A DNA stretch of 56,938 bases from Photorhabdus khanii NC19 (GTDB taxonomy: Bacteria > Pseudomonadota > Gammaproteobacteria > Enterobacterales > Enterobacteriaceae): the NCBI RefSeq assembly GCF_000517265.1, contig NZ_AYSJ01000006.1, forward strand, positions 1 through 56,938, in the 5' to 3' direction. A program made the translations under genes and the position numbers. The notes beneath the pieces are model-generated. The model worked only from the letters and a program-made list of their open reading frames with translations, searched no databases and was not told where the DNA came from. Positions 9,000-18,231 of the stretch are shown here, one piece after another; the first letter of the stretch is position 1; each line of letters starts with the position of its first letter.

Positions 9000-9608
9000 T
9001 TAGTTGCCCAGCAATTCTGAATCATCTGCATCAAGTCTCTCTTTTGCCTGTTTTGCAGCAATATGAAGCAGCTTTATTATTTCCACCTCATCATACAATC
9101 TCATACCGGCCAGATTCGCTGGTGTTGGTTCTGTTGGAATAACCGCATCACTAAGCCCTTTATCTATTGCATGAAGCCACATTGATACAAAGTGTAACCC
9201 AGAAACTAACAGCATTCTGAGTTCATACATTTTTCCCTCGTGCCTGGTAGAGCATTCTGCCAAACGTAGAGCATTAACCGCAGACGAAGCGATAGGGCCT
9301 TCGTTTAAAGACGAAAATTTAAGTTCACCGTCAACCTCTCTTAATTCCAGATCAGCAATTGTTTTACCATCCGATAAAATAAAGTAGCGCCAATTACCTG
9401 GAATAGCATTATTCAAAACTTCACCATTGACCAGGTTTTCAATACCCAGCGAATAGCAACGATAAGGATCTGAGATAATCAGGCTGTTCGGATCTACGCT
9501 TGAAAAAGGACTTGTTGGCCTATTCTGAGCTGTTTGTAATGCTTCTCGAAGCACAGGAATGATAACATCTACTCCACCCAGAGGCGCCTCAGGATATAAA
9601 ATTTTCAT
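9000..9608 (-). CDS. Unknown 202-residue protein paired with a cysteine protease gene
   Basis: I do not recognise the family. The protein has no signal peptide or membrane segment. It is mildly acidic; the N-terminal half contains beta-like segments around GNWRYFILSDGKTIADLELREVDGEL, here cited only by position (about residues 72-97), and the C-terminal half is mainly helical, ending in a charged helix. Its start at 9608 lies 9 bases after the stop of the upstream protease gene, so the two are very likely co-transcribed and functionally linked. An inhibitor, immunity or substrate partner of the protease are guesses from context only. Confidence 0.7.
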   Translation of the reverse strand: MKILYPEAPLGGVDVIIPVLREALQTAQNRPTSPFSSVDPNSLIISDPYRCYSLGIENLVNGEVLNNAIPGNWRYFILSDGKTIADLELREVDGELKFSSLNEGPIASSAVNALRLAECSTRHEGKMYELRMLLVSGLHFVSMWLHAIDKGLSDAVIPTEPTPANLAGMRLYDEVEIIKLLHIAAKQAKERLDADDSELLGN

Positions 9609-9617
9609 GATGCATCC

Positions 9618-10229
9618 CTAGTTTTTTCGAGTGAGATAAGTATGAGTCCAGTTCCCACCACCATTGTATGAGACAGGAAATAAACTAAATGATTGGATAG
9701 AGTTACCATATATAGAATCCACAACGGATATATTTCCAGTCACGGAGTTGTAGCCAATAACAGCCAGAAAATGAGCACCGCCTCCATACCAGGCACAACG
9801 CAAACAGATCGGACGCCCGACATCAATTTGGGCTTTAATTTCTGACATATTCATCAAATTAGTATAAAAACTTGCCAGGCTTCTTGTATACATAAGAGCC
9901 TGATCTAAATAGCCGTAAACATTACATGGACCTGGAAAACTACAACATGTACTCCTTTTAAGTTGCTTATCAGCTACATTACACTGCGTCCAGAAACCTG
10001 TGTTGAAATAAAGCCCAACAGATACAGACACAGCTGCCCAGCACCAATTACTCTGAATTTGCCACTGCATGTTAAACTGTAATTCTCTAAAAAAAATGAT
10101 AGATTCTGATGAAGAACCCAAATTCCCTAGCGGTATTGGCGTGATATGCTTTCCAGATAAACATTTCGGAAAGATATTTTTTGAATCTGAATCACGACTT
10201 GCTACACACATATCTTTAGAACGTGACAT
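9618..10229 (-). CDS. Papain-like cysteine protease (C39/C70 AvrRpt2-like)
   Basis: A 203-residue protein with the papain-fold signature. Gln57 is a candidate oxyanion residue, followed by SNWCWAAV with nucleophile Cys63; His153 lies in GGAHFLAVIGY and Asp171 in SVVDSIYGNS. The N-C-W-A-A pattern is typical of the C39-like and AvrRpt2 (C70) groups. There is no signal peptide or ABC exporter domain, so it is a free-standing protease. Six further Cys (for example 83, 95, 96, 102) flank the core. The start ATG has GGAG 8 bases upstream. First gene of a two-gene unit. A host- or competitor-directed effector is possible, but no secretion signal supports this. Confidence 0.72.
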   Translation of the reverse strand: MSRSKDMCVASRDSDSKNIFPKCLSGKHITPIPLGNLGSSSESIIFFRELQFNMQWQIQSNWCWAAVSVSVGLYFNTGFWTQCNVADKQLKRSTCCSFPGPCNVYGYLDQALMYTRSLASFYTNLMNMSEIKAQIDVGRPICLRCAWYGGGAHFLAVIGYNSVTGNISVVDSIYGNSIQSFSLFPVSYNGGGNWTHTYLTRKN

Positions 10230-10618
10230 AATCAGTTCTCCATAATTCTTATTTATCTAAATATCCATTAAATATTCAGATAATTCAGGATAATGACCAG
10301 ATTGTTAATGAGTGAGCTAAGTAGTTTGCTCACTTCAATTTGTCACTTATAAAGTATAGCACAATATATTTAAATGTTTTTTCACTCAAAAACCGTAAAT
10401 CAAGCTATATTTTTCTTTCAGAAAGAGATTAATTTGTTATTTTTAATCAGATTTTATAGTGAAACTTTCTTTTAGCCACATATTTTTTCAAATATGGATA
10501 TTTATTTAAATAAGATATTATTAATCTGTCAAATAATTGCCGTTCATCCAGAATTATTCCAATATCCAATTATTTCGTAATTGATGTGTTATTCTCTGAC
10601 TTTATTAGTATTAAACAA
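10230..10618. other. AT-rich spacer upstream of the protease operon
   Basis: No ORF or stable RNA was recognised. The stretch is strongly AT-rich and probably contains the promoter of the protease operon, which cannot be placed with confidence. Confidence 0.4.
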
Positions 10619-11111
10619 TTAATTACAGCCAACAATAAAATACTTCCCTGTCGGCGTTCTGGATAAGGTGATGCTCTTGACGTCTCCTGCAATTTCACGG
10701 TGGATGCGCGCTTCTATTAACGACAGCTTCGGGATCTTTATCGCGCCATTCAATACCTTCACGCCAACACAATGATAACTGGACTGTTTGCCATGTTTAC
10801 GTTTAAACGTTGGGAATGTTGCCCGAAGCTTCGGATTAAAGAAGTTGTCAAATGCCGTATTCAGATTGATAACCGATTGCTGTAATGCAATGGAATCGAA
10901 TGCTTTGAGCCATGCATACTTACGTGATTTCTTTGCGACAGCAAGCAGCGGTTTCAGATCGTTCCGTGGACTTAAATTTACGCCATGCCGTTTCCAGGCG
11001 TGTTTTTTGATACGCAGAGCCTGGTTGTACGCAAACCGTACCGCACTGGGCGTTAAGATATTCCGCCTGTTCTGGTGTGGGATAAATGCGTACCTTTGTG
11101 GCTCTTAACAT
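10619..11111 (-). pseudogene. IS605-family TnpB, N-terminal half, frameshifted and truncated
   Basis: The start (MLRATKVRIYPTPEQAEYLNAQ) is a typical TnpB N-terminus. About five bases appear lost near 11045, after which the match continues in another frame (VRFAYNQALRIKKHAW, FDSIALQQSVINLNTAF, FPTFKRKHGKQSSYH) down to a stop at 10619-10621 within SRTPTGKYFIVG. The RuvC and zinc-finger portion is absent. It is divergent from the tnpA fragment at 11168, the classical IS605 arrangement. Confidence 0.85.
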
Positions 11112-11167
11112 ATTCAGCGCTCATTGATATAACTCATTTATTTTAGCATGTTAAAGAGATATATCAA

Positions 11168-11330
11168 TTGAGTAATCACTCTGAATTGCTGGAAGGCTTT
11201 CTCCGGAAGCGACACAGTGTCAGCAAACTGGTTGTGCATTTAATATTCACCACAAAGTACCGCCGGAAGCTATTTGACGGGCAAATGATAGCGCAGCTAG
11301 ATGACGCCTTCAGGTCAGCCGCCGCAAAAC
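11168..11330 (+). pseudogene. IS200/IS605 TnpA (Y1 transposase) N-terminal fragment
   Basis: About 54 codons from a TTG start match the N-terminus of IS605 TnpA (RHSVSKLVVHLIFTTKYRRKLF). The HUH metal-binding motif and the catalytic tyrosine are missing: the reading frame runs into an AraC-family gene fragment at about 11326-11335. With the tnpB half on the other strand this is the central core of one IS605-type element that has lost both ends. Confidence 0.8.
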
Positions 11331-11556
11331 TATCAGCCGGATATTTCGCCGGGAAACAGGACTTAATTATCAGCAATGGCGACAACAGTGGCGTTTGATC
11401 AAATCTATAGAATTACTGGCGAAACAGGGTAATTTATCATCCGTCGCTGACGAATTAGAATTTTCCAGTGATAGCGCTTTTATAATCTTTTTCAAGAAAA
11501 TGACCGGGCAACCACCAAGAGAATATATGTCTGCTTATAAGGAGCGTAATGATTGA
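11326..11556 (+). pseudogene. AraC-family regulator, C-terminal helix-turn-helix remnant
   Basis: In the frame starting about 11326 the translation reads TISRIFRRETGL and then NYQQWRQQWRLIKSIELLA. It continues through LSSVADELEFSSDSAFI and FKKMTGQPPREYM to a TGA at 11554-11556. This is the second half of an AraC/XylS DNA-binding domain: the end of the first HTH, the linker helix and the second HTH with the conserved P..Y end. The effector domain and first helices are gone, cut off by the IS605 fragment. It is not functional. Confidence 0.8.
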
Positions 11557-11687
11557 GATAAAACCCATAATGCCAAATAGGCATCTGGCAGCCAAGTGTC
11601 AGCTTCCTGTCTGGTATCTGTCGTGTTCCTGTTGTTATGCTTCTTTTATGATAGATTCACTGTTGAATGCTAAAGAAGGTATTAAAA

Positions 11688-12167
11688 ATGAGTGGATATC
11701 GAATCAAAGAATTACGGCAATCCAGAGCCTGGTCACAGGAGCAACTTGCTGAACTATCATCTTTAAGTGCCAGGACCATACAACGTCTGGAAAATGGCGA
11801 AAAAGCAAGTTTAGAAACACTGGCCGCAATAGCATCCGCATTTAATATAAAAGTGACAGACCTCTATTCCCCAGAAACTGACAAAATCACCCAAGAACAA
11901 GCTAAATCCATTGATAAAAAGCGAGATGAAATTCAGCAACAAGTTGCATTGGAAGCAGAATTTTATCGTCATTTAGCGAAGTTTGTTATTACCAGCATTA
12001 TCCTTTTGTTAATCAATTGGGTAATTAATTATACTATTTCATGGTCTGGTATTGTTATTTTCATATTGGGTGTATTACTCATTAATCGCTGGCTGAAAAC
12101 TTTCTTTATTCATAAATATATAAATCGATGGAAAAACAAAAGAATAAATAAATTAAAAAACAAATAA
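11688..12167 (+). CDS. XRE-family regulator with C-terminal two-helix membrane domain
   Basis: A 159-residue protein with an N-terminal XRE helix-turn-helix (about 5-60; LRQSRAWSQEQLAELSSLSARTI region), a charged linker of about 30 residues, and two hydrophobic segments (about 100-118 and 123-141) like the 2TM domain found on small membrane-tethered regulators. The tail is very Lys/Arg/Asn-rich. The ATG at 11688 has AAGAAGG at a good distance and begins directly before the HTH. It stands alone between remnants, so targets are unknown. The gene appears intact. Confidence 0.8.
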   Translation: MSGYRIKELRQSRAWSQEQLAELSSLSARTIQRLENGEKASLETLAAIASAFNIKVTDLYSPETDKITQEQAKSIDKKRDEIQQQVALEAEFYRHLAKFVITSIILLLINWVINYTISWSGIVIFILGVLLINRWLKTFFIHKYINRWKNKRINKLKNK

Positions 12168-12452
12168 TCATTTTATTAAAATAACAAATTTAACTTTAAA
12201 GCCAAAAGAGAATAATTCTTCTGGCTATATTATTTAATAATTAACTGACATCTAAGCCAAGAATCAAATAATTTATTGGTCGAAAAGTCATGTTTTTACA
12301 GAAAAATTAGATTACATATCTTTAATTTCAGGCAGTAACAGCATATTTTCAGGAAAGAATGCGACTAATAGATCGAAGATAATTTAAGCTTTTCTATAAT
12401 GATTCACCACACTATAATGTATATCCAACAGATACACAGGCGTAATTTTCTT

Positions 12453-12623
12453 ATGTCCAAAATAGTCCCCATTAATATGCGCGCCGAACCTATCCAGCAC
12501 GCTCTATTAACCAAAGCCGCAGCACTTTTTCATAAAGATAGAAGCACCTTTATTTTAGATGTTGCCTATCGGGAAGCCGAAAATATCAACCACCCAAATA
12601 CGCACTCCTCACTGCCTCATTAA
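12453..12623 (+). pseudogene. TacA/DUF1778-type antitoxin, truncated remnant
   Basis: 56 codons. The first 45 (MSKIVPINMRAEPIQH through YREAENI) resemble the ribbon-helix-helix N-terminus of DUF1778 antitoxins, which repress their operon and neutralise GNAT acetyltransferase toxins. The family is normally about 90 residues; here the frame runs into the tail of convergent livF (12586) and stops. No GNAT toxin gene follows. Probably the left-over front end of a toxin-antitoxin pair. Confidence 0.55.
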
Positions 12624-13290
12624 CCAATAACGCCGCACCGCTGTCTTCCAGTACGATCTTGCCGTTTTCCAAGACATATCCCCGGTCAGCCAGTTTTAGC
12701 GCCTGATTTGCATTCTGCTCAACCAAAAAGATTGTCATCCCTTCTTCCCGCAACTGCTGAATGGTATCGAAAATCTGTATGATAATTATCGGTGCCAATC
12801 CCAGTGAAGGTTCATCCAGCAATAATAACTGTGGCTGGCTCATCAAAGCGCGACCAATCGCCAACATTTGCTGTTCACCACCAGACATCGTTCCAGCCCG
12901 CTGATTTCGCCTTTCCTGTAACCGGGGAAATAAATCATAAACCCGTTCAATGCGCTGCTGATACTGAGTTTTATCAGCAAAAAAGCCGCCCATTGCCAAA
13001 TTTTCTTCCACTGTCATTCGGGCAAAAACTCTGCGCCCTTCCGGAACAATTGCAATGTCCTCACGCATAATACGTGCAGTCGGCCATTGCGTGATATCTT
13101 TGCCGCGAAAAATAATAGCGCCCTCAGTCGCTCTGGGTTCACTACATAACGTATTGAGTAGCGTCGTTTTTCCTGCGCCGTTTGCACCTATCAGAGTGAC
13201 AATTTCTCCCTGTTGAATATTCAGACTCACCTGATGCAGCGCCTGAATTTCGCCATAGTGGGCAGATACCTGTTTGAATTCCAACATCAT
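12586..13290 (-). CDS. livF: Branched-chain amino acid ABC transporter ATPase LivF
   Basis: A 234-residue ATPase of the leucine/isoleucine/valine importer. Walker A GANGAGKTT (about 34-42), signature SGGEQQ (about 137-142), Walker B LLLLDEPSLGLAP (about 155-167) and the switch His region are present. It is the last gene of livKHMGF and its start overlaps the livG stop (TAATG). Highly similar to E. coli LivF (237 aa). Confidence 0.97.
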   Translation of the reverse strand: MMLEFKQVSAHYGEIQALHQVSLNIQQGEIVTLIGANGAGKTTLLNTLCSEPRATEGAIIFRGKDITQWPTARIMREDIAIVPEGRRVFARMTVEENLAMGGFFADKTQYQQRIERVYDLFPRLQERRNQRAGTMSGGEQQMLAIGRALMSQPQLLLLDEPSLGLAPIIIIQIFDTIQQLREEGMTIFLVEQNANQALKLADRGYVLENGKIVLEDSGAALLVNEAVRSAYLGG

Positions 13291-14063
13291 TAATATACCT
13301 CTCCCAAATATGCCCGAATAACGTCTGGGTTGTTACGAATCTCTTCTGGTCTCCCTTGCGCTAAAGGTGTCCCCTGATTAACCACATAAATACGATCAGA
13401 AATCCCCATCACCAGTTTCATATCGTGCTCAATCAGCAACACAGAAACCTGATGATATTTTCTCAGTTCAGCAATTAAGACATTAAGTTCTGCTGTCTCT
13501 TTCGGGTTCAGACCCGCAGCAGGTTCATCCAGCATCAAAACTTCCGGACGTGTTACCATACAGCGTGCAATCTCCAGACGGCGCTGTTGACCATAAGCCA
13601 AATTACCCGCTGGTCGGTTTGCCAGTGGTAACAAACCAATCCGCTCCAGCCAAATGACGGCTCGATCTACAGCCTCAGATTCCGCACGGCGGAATGCCGG
13701 CATTTTGAAAAGCCCGGAAAAAAGACCACTTTTCAGATGCTGATGCTGCGCTACTAATAGATTTTCAATCACTGTCATCTCACGGAACAATCGCACATGC
13801 TGAAATGTTCTGACAACGCCCATACGGGCAATAGCCTGCCCGGATAACCCTTCCAGATGTTTTTCCCGCAATTTTATTGTGCCGCAGGTCGGACGGTAAA
13901 ATCCTGTCAGGCAATTAAAAATCGTGGTTTTCCCTGCGCCATTAGGCCCAATAAGAGAGACAATTTCGCTTTGATTTAATATCAGGGCAATATTGTTAAC
14001 TGCCAGCAAACCACCGAAGAGCATGGTCAGACCGGAAACCTGCAATAATGGTGTTGCACTCAT
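13290..14063 (-). CDS. livG: Branched-chain amino acid ABC transporter ATPase LivG
   Basis: A 257-residue ATPase partner of LivF at the cytoplasmic face of the importer. Walker A GPNGAGKTT lies at about 38-46, the signature region LAYGQQRRLEIA at about 157-168 and Walker B VLMLDEPAAGLNP near 177-189. The start shares an ATGA overlap with the end of livM, indicating translational coupling. Confidence 0.97.
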   Translation of the reverse strand: MSATPLLQVSGLTMLFGGLLAVNNIALILNQSEIVSLIGPNGAGKTTIFNCLTGFYRPTCGTIKLREKHLEGLSGQAIARMGVVRTFQHVRLFREMTVIENLLVAQHQHLKSGLFSGLFKMPAFRRAESEAVDRAVIWLERIGLLPLANRPAGNLAYGQQRRLEIARCMVTRPEVLMLDEPAAGLNPKETAELNVLIAELRKYHQVSVLLIEHDMKLVMGISDRIYVVNQGTPLAQGRPEEIRNNPDVIRAYLGEVY

Positions 14064-15346
14064 ACCTGTTCTCCTCCCTGAGGCTGGCTTTCCTGCTGTT
14101 TAAATTTAACATTATGGCGTTTCATCGGTAGCAATCCTTGCGGACGCCAAACCATCATCAGCACCATCATGGCCCCCAGCAGCAACATACTATAAGCATT
14201 CAAATCACGCATCATCTCACGGGAAACCACCAGCAGAATGGCCGCGAGAATTACCGCTGTCTGCGAACCCATTCCACCCAGTACCACAATCGCCAGCACG
14301 AAAGCAGATTCAACAAAGGTGAAGGATTCCGGGCTGATGAAACCCTGCCGGGCAGCAAACAAGGTTCCGGCAAAACCGGCAAATGCAGCACTGATAGTAA
14401 ACGCGGCTAGTTTAATACGGGTTGGACTCAGCCCAAGAGAGCGACAGGCAATTTCATCTTCACGCAGTGCTTCCCACGCGCGACCTAATGGCATACGCAG
14501 TAACCGATTGATAATAAATACGGTCAGTATCACCAATAACAATGTGACCAAATAGAGAAAAACAACCCGGTCACTTGGATCGTATTTCAGACCAAAGAAG
14601 TTATGGAAAGTATCCCAACCGCCCTCTTTCACGCCGCGGTTAAATTCCAGCCCGAAGAAAGTGGGTTTTGGAATCTGGCTGATACCATTCGGGCCACCCG
14701 TTATTTCGGTATTATTCAATAGCAGAATGCGAACAATCTCGCCAAAACCGAGTGTGACAATGGCCAGATAGTCACCTCTCAATCGCAATACCGGAAAACC
14801 TAACAACAGCCCCGATAAAGCAGCCGTTAATCCCGCCAACGGCAAGCTCTGCCAAAATCCTAACCCGTAATAGTGGCTTAGTAAGGCATAGGTATAAGCG
14901 CCGATAGCATAAAAACCTGCATATCCAAGCACCAGCAACCCGGACAAACCAACGACTACATTCAACCCCAGCCCCAACATGACATAAATTAATGTCAGCG
15001 TAGCGATATCGACACTGCCACGGGAGACAATAAATGGCCAGACAATCGCGGCAACAATAATCAATGCTGCCAGTAACTTTTGTCCTTTAGTTGAACCATC
15101 GAAATCCGGCAACGTCCAGCTTTTAACTGGCACTTTCTTCATCGTCTTCTGAATAACCGGACGCAATAGCTGGAACAGGAAAACAACCGTACAGCCAATG
15201 CCAATCCATAGCCATCGGACTTCATCGGCACGGTAAACGACCAACTTCGTACCATCCAGTGACAACTGCATCCCCATCATAAAAACAGCCAGAACAAATA
15301 AAGCGACTGAGGCAATAATGGCATTAATCCAATTGGCATGTTTCAT
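14060..15346 (-). CDS. livM: Branched-chain amino acid ABC transporter permease LivM
   Basis: A 428-residue permease with about ten membrane segments, pairing with LivH in the inner membrane. The core (about 95-405) contains the LivM/LivH family region with GLSGLLVLGYAGFYAIGAY and the EAA-like loop LREDEIACRSLGL near residues 290-302. The length is near the E. coli protein (425). The start overlaps the livH stop by ATGA. Confidence 0.96.
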   Translation of the reverse strand: MKHANWINAIIASVALFVLAVFMMGMQLSLDGTKLVVYRADEVRWLWIGIGCTVVFLFQLLRPVIQKTMKKVPVKSWTLPDFDGSTKGQKLLAALIIVAAIVWPFIVSRGSVDIATLTLIYVMLGLGLNVVVGLSGLLVLGYAGFYAIGAYTYALLSHYYGLGFWQSLPLAGLTAALSGLLLGFPVLRLRGDYLAIVTLGFGEIVRILLLNNTEITGGPNGISQIPKPTFFGLEFNRGVKEGGWDTFHNFFGLKYDPSDRVVFLYLVTLLLVILTVFIINRLLRMPLGRAWEALREDEIACRSLGLSPTRIKLAAFTISAAFAGFAGTLFAARQGFISPESFTFVESAFVLAIVVLGGMGSQTAVILAAILLVVSREMMRDLNAYSMLLLGAMMVLMMVWRPQGLLPMKRHNVKFKQQESQPQGGEQV

Positions 15347-16269
15347 ACTTTTTCTACCTCTGGGCGACCTAAAATCCCGGTAGGCATAAACAACAGCACA
15401 ACGATAAGCAGAGCAAAAGAAACAGCATCTTTATATTCTGTGCTCAAATAAGCAGAAGTCAGGGCTTCTGAAACACCCAAGATCAAGCCGCCGATCATCG
15501 CCCCCGGAATACTACCTATGCCTCCCAATACGGCTGCGGTGAACGCTTTCATGCCTGCCATAAAACCGATATACGGATTTATCACACCGTAAAACTGCCC
15601 CAGTAAAACACCGGCTACCGCTGCCATTGCAGCGCCGATAACAAAGGTTAAAGAAATAACTTTGTCAGTATTGATCCCCAGCAAACCGGCCATTTTCAGA
15701 TCCTCAGCACAGGCACGGCAAGCACGCCCCATACGGGAATAACGGATAAACATCGTCAGTACCAGCATGGCAAGGAATGTCACTACCCAAATAATCAGTT
15801 GCATCGCAGTAATACTGGCAGAAAATCCATCACTTTCGCTCAATACCCACTGCCCGGAAATCAGCCCCGGCAATGCCAGATCACGGGAACCCTGTGACAA
15901 GCTGACATAATTTTGCAGGAAAATAGACATCCCAATTGCAGAAATCAGCGCAATCAGGCGCTTGGAATGGCGAACGGGTTTGTAAGCCACCCGTTCAATA
16001 CTCCAACCATAAGCGCTGGCAATCACAATTGATGTTAAAAAAGCAGCAGTAATCAGCAACCAGCCCAGATCAATTCCCATCATCATCAGAGCAGCAATCA
16101 CAATAAAGGAGACATAACTGCCAATCATATAAACTTCACCATGAGCAAAGTTAATCATCCCGATAATGCCGTAAACCATCGTATAGCCAATGGCAATCAA
16201 TGCATAAGTGCTACCCAGGGTAACCCCGTTTAACATCTGCTGTAAAAAATAGAGAAATTGCTCTGACAT
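15343..16269 (-). CDS. livH: Branched-chain amino acid ABC transporter permease LivH
   Basis: A 308-residue permease, highly conserved with E. coli LivH. It has about eight membrane helices, with the EAA-like loop RACRACAEDLKMAGLLGIN. The ATG at 16269 (MSEQFLYFL) matches the family start and has an AAGG box. An upstream in-frame ATG at 16320 would add 17 residues overlapping the livK-livH hairpin region and is rejected. Confidence 0.96.
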   Translation of the reverse strand: MSEQFLYFLQQMLNGVTLGSTYALIAIGYTMVYGIIGMINFAHGEVYMIGSYVSFIVIAALMMMGIDLGWLLITAAFLTSIVIASAYGWSIERVAYKPVRHSKRLIALISAIGMSIFLQNYVSLSQGSRDLALPGLISGQWVLSESDGFSASITAMQLIIWVVTFLAMLVLTMFIRYSRMGRACRACAEDLKMAGLLGINTDKVISLTFVIGAAMAAVAGVLLGQFYGVINPYIGFMAGMKAFTAAVLGGIGSIPGAMIGGLILGVSEALTSAYLSTEYKDAVSFALLIVVLLFMPTGILGRPEVEKV

Positions 16270-16330
16270 ACCTTGTACCTCTGGAATAGCAGCCCCTGTC
16301 AAGCAGGGGCTGACGGCCATTCGGATGGCT

Positions 16331-17443
16331 TTACTTCACAGAAGTAGAAGAACCGTCTGCATGCCATTCAAAAATGCCGAACTCGAACCCTTTCAGGTCG
16401 CCAGCCTGATTCCAGCTCAGTGTTCCCATCACGGTATCGACCGGATTAGTTTTCAGATCTTTCACCAAATCAGCAGGTTCCATGCTGCCGGTACGGCTCA
16501 TTGCCGTTGTCAGAGATTGCAGGGCGGCATAGGTTGTCCAGACGAATGGGCCCGTTGGATCCTCTTTCTTAGTTTTGATTGCATCAACGATAGCTTTGTT
16601 TGCCGGAACTTGATCGTACCGTTTAGGCAGTGTTACGAACATGCCTTCAGAAGCAGCCCCGGCAATATTAGACAACGAAGAGTTACCAACGCCTTCCGGT
16701 CCCATAAAACGGATATTCAAACCCGCTTGTTTAGCCTGGCGCAGAATTTGTCCCATTTCAGGGTAGTAACCGCCGAAATAGACAAAATCCACATTTTCTT
16801 TTTTCAGGCGGGCAACCAGCACTGAGAAATCTTTATCACCAGCAGTAACACCTTCAAACAATACCGTATTGACTCCCACCTTTTTCAGTGTATTGAGAAC
16901 AGAACGAGCCAATCCTTCACCGTATTGCTGTTTATCGTGAACAATTGCCAGCCGTTGAGGTTTGATCTTTTCAACAATATATTTCGCTGCCGTTGGGCCC
17001 TGATCAGAATCCAGCCCAGTGGTACGCAGAATCATTTGGTAGCCACGAGTTGTCAGATCAGCATTAGTTGCCGCGGGCGTAATCATAATCACACCTTCAT
17101 CTTCATAGATATCAGATGCTGGTTGAGTCGATGAAGAGCAAAGATGACCGATAACATAACGAATGTTGTCATTAATCACTTTGTTAGCAACTGCAACAGC
17201 CTGTTTTGGATCACAGGCATCATCATATTCAACGCCCACCAGCTTATCGCCATTAATGCCACCTTTAGCATTAATATCCGCAATCGCCTGACGTGCGCCA
17301 GTGAATTCCATATCTCCATACTGAGCAACCGGACCGGACATCGCCCCTACAATCGCTACTTTAATCTCTTTTGCCCACAGTGAATAACTCATCACCATGG
17401 CAATACAACCGGTTAATAATGCCTTACCTGTTACGATTTTCAT
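16331..17443 (-). CDS. livK: Leucine/branched-chain amino acid binding protein
   Basis: A 370-residue periplasmic binding protein. An N-terminal signal peptide of about 24 residues ends at LWA. The mature protein has the two-lobed fold, with GAMSGP near the start and [11 protein letters not shown] and [18 protein letters not shown] lining the ligand site. E. coli has both livJ and livK; this locus has a single binding protein adjoining livH, so it is called livK by position, although it might bind all three branched amino acids. It heads the livKHMGF operon. Confidence 0.93.
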   Translation of the reverse strand: MKIVTGKALLTGCIAMVMSYSLWAKEIKVAIVGAMSGPVAQYGDMEFTGARQAIADINAKGGINGDKLVGVEYDDACDPKQAVAVANKVINDNIRYVIGHLCSSSTQPASDIYEDEGVIMITPAATNADLTTRGYQMILRTTGLDSDQGPTAAKYIVEKIKPQRLAIVHDKQQYGEGLARSVLNTLKKVGVNTVLFEGVTAGDKDFSVLVARLKKENVDFVYFGGYYPEMGQILRQAKQAGLNIRFMGPEGVGNSSLSNIAGAASEGMFVTLPKRYDQVPANKAIVDAIKTKKEDPTGPFVWTTYAALQSLTTAMSRTGSMEPADLVKDLKTNPVDTVMGTLSWNQAGDLKGFEFGIFEWHADGSSTSVK

Positions 17444-17832
17444 TTATTTATCCCCGTATTGTTATTGGTCTGATTGATTGTATTTGCCTTTAAGATCTTT
17501 CATTATCTGGCTGGAAATCATGACCGTTTGTGATTAATGATTAGATAAAGTGATTTTTATTAATAAGATTTTATTTTTCATGTTATTAAAATAGCATTTC
17601 ATGCTTAAAATCAAATTGACAAGGTAGCAAAAAGCATCAAATACAGAATAAAATACCGCCAGAGCGGGTTGTAATTTAGACTATTTATAGTGTGATATTC
17701 TGGTTAAATATTAGTAAAGCAATCTTTAACTCGAAAGATCGATCGCGTTAAAAACATTTTTTCCAGTAACGTATAAAAATGGTCACACAACATTCTGACT
17801 GTTTATTCATCTACAATGGATATGGAAAAACC
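17444..17832. other. Divergent promoter region of livK and panM
   Basis: No gene is visible. This AT-rich spacer must contain both divergent promoters; Lrp control is expected from the family, but no site can be called with confidence. Confidence 0.5.
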
Positions 17833-18231
17833 ATGAAGTTAACTATTGAACAACTGACTGTTTTATCAGCACAAGATATGATTGATTTGGGGAAAATCTG
17901 GCCTCAGCAAACGCCAGAACAATGGCAAGCCCATCTAAAAAACAGCAATAAACTGCTTGCTGCCCGTTTTAATGACAGATTGTTGGCCGCAGTAAAAATC
18001 ACTCTCAGTAATCAATCCGGCCTGCTTGAAGATTTATATGTTCGTGAAATAACACGTCGCCGGGGTGTGGGTTTATATCTGGTCAATGAAATAAAGGCCC
18101 GACATCCTACTGTTAAACAGTGGAAGCTCAGTCTCAAGGGGTTCCCTGATGCCAACGAACCGGCGTTAAAAGGTTTTATGAATGCCTGTGATTTTCGTTA
18201 TGACACCACTTCAAACTATTATTTGGGCTGA
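17833..18231 (+). CDS. panM: PanD maturation factor, acetyltransferase-like PanM
   Basis: A 132-residue GNAT-fold protein that, in enterobacteria, triggers self-cleavage of pro-PanD to active aspartate decarboxylase (beta-alanine and CoA synthesis) and senses acetyl-CoA. The VREITRRRGVGLYLV segment (about 71-85) is the acetyl-CoA-binding motif. The ATG at 17833 (MKLTIEQL) matches E. coli PanM; an upstream start would add 18 unlike residues. The 3' end overlaps the convergent glycerate kinase gene by 13 bases. Confidence 0.9.
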   Translation: MKLTIEQLTVLSAQDMIDLGKIWPQQTPEQWQAHLKNSNKLLAARFNDRLLAAVKITLSNQSGLLEDLYVREITRRRGVGLYLVNEIKARHPTVKQWKLSLKGFPDANEPALKGFMNACDFRYDTTSNYYLG

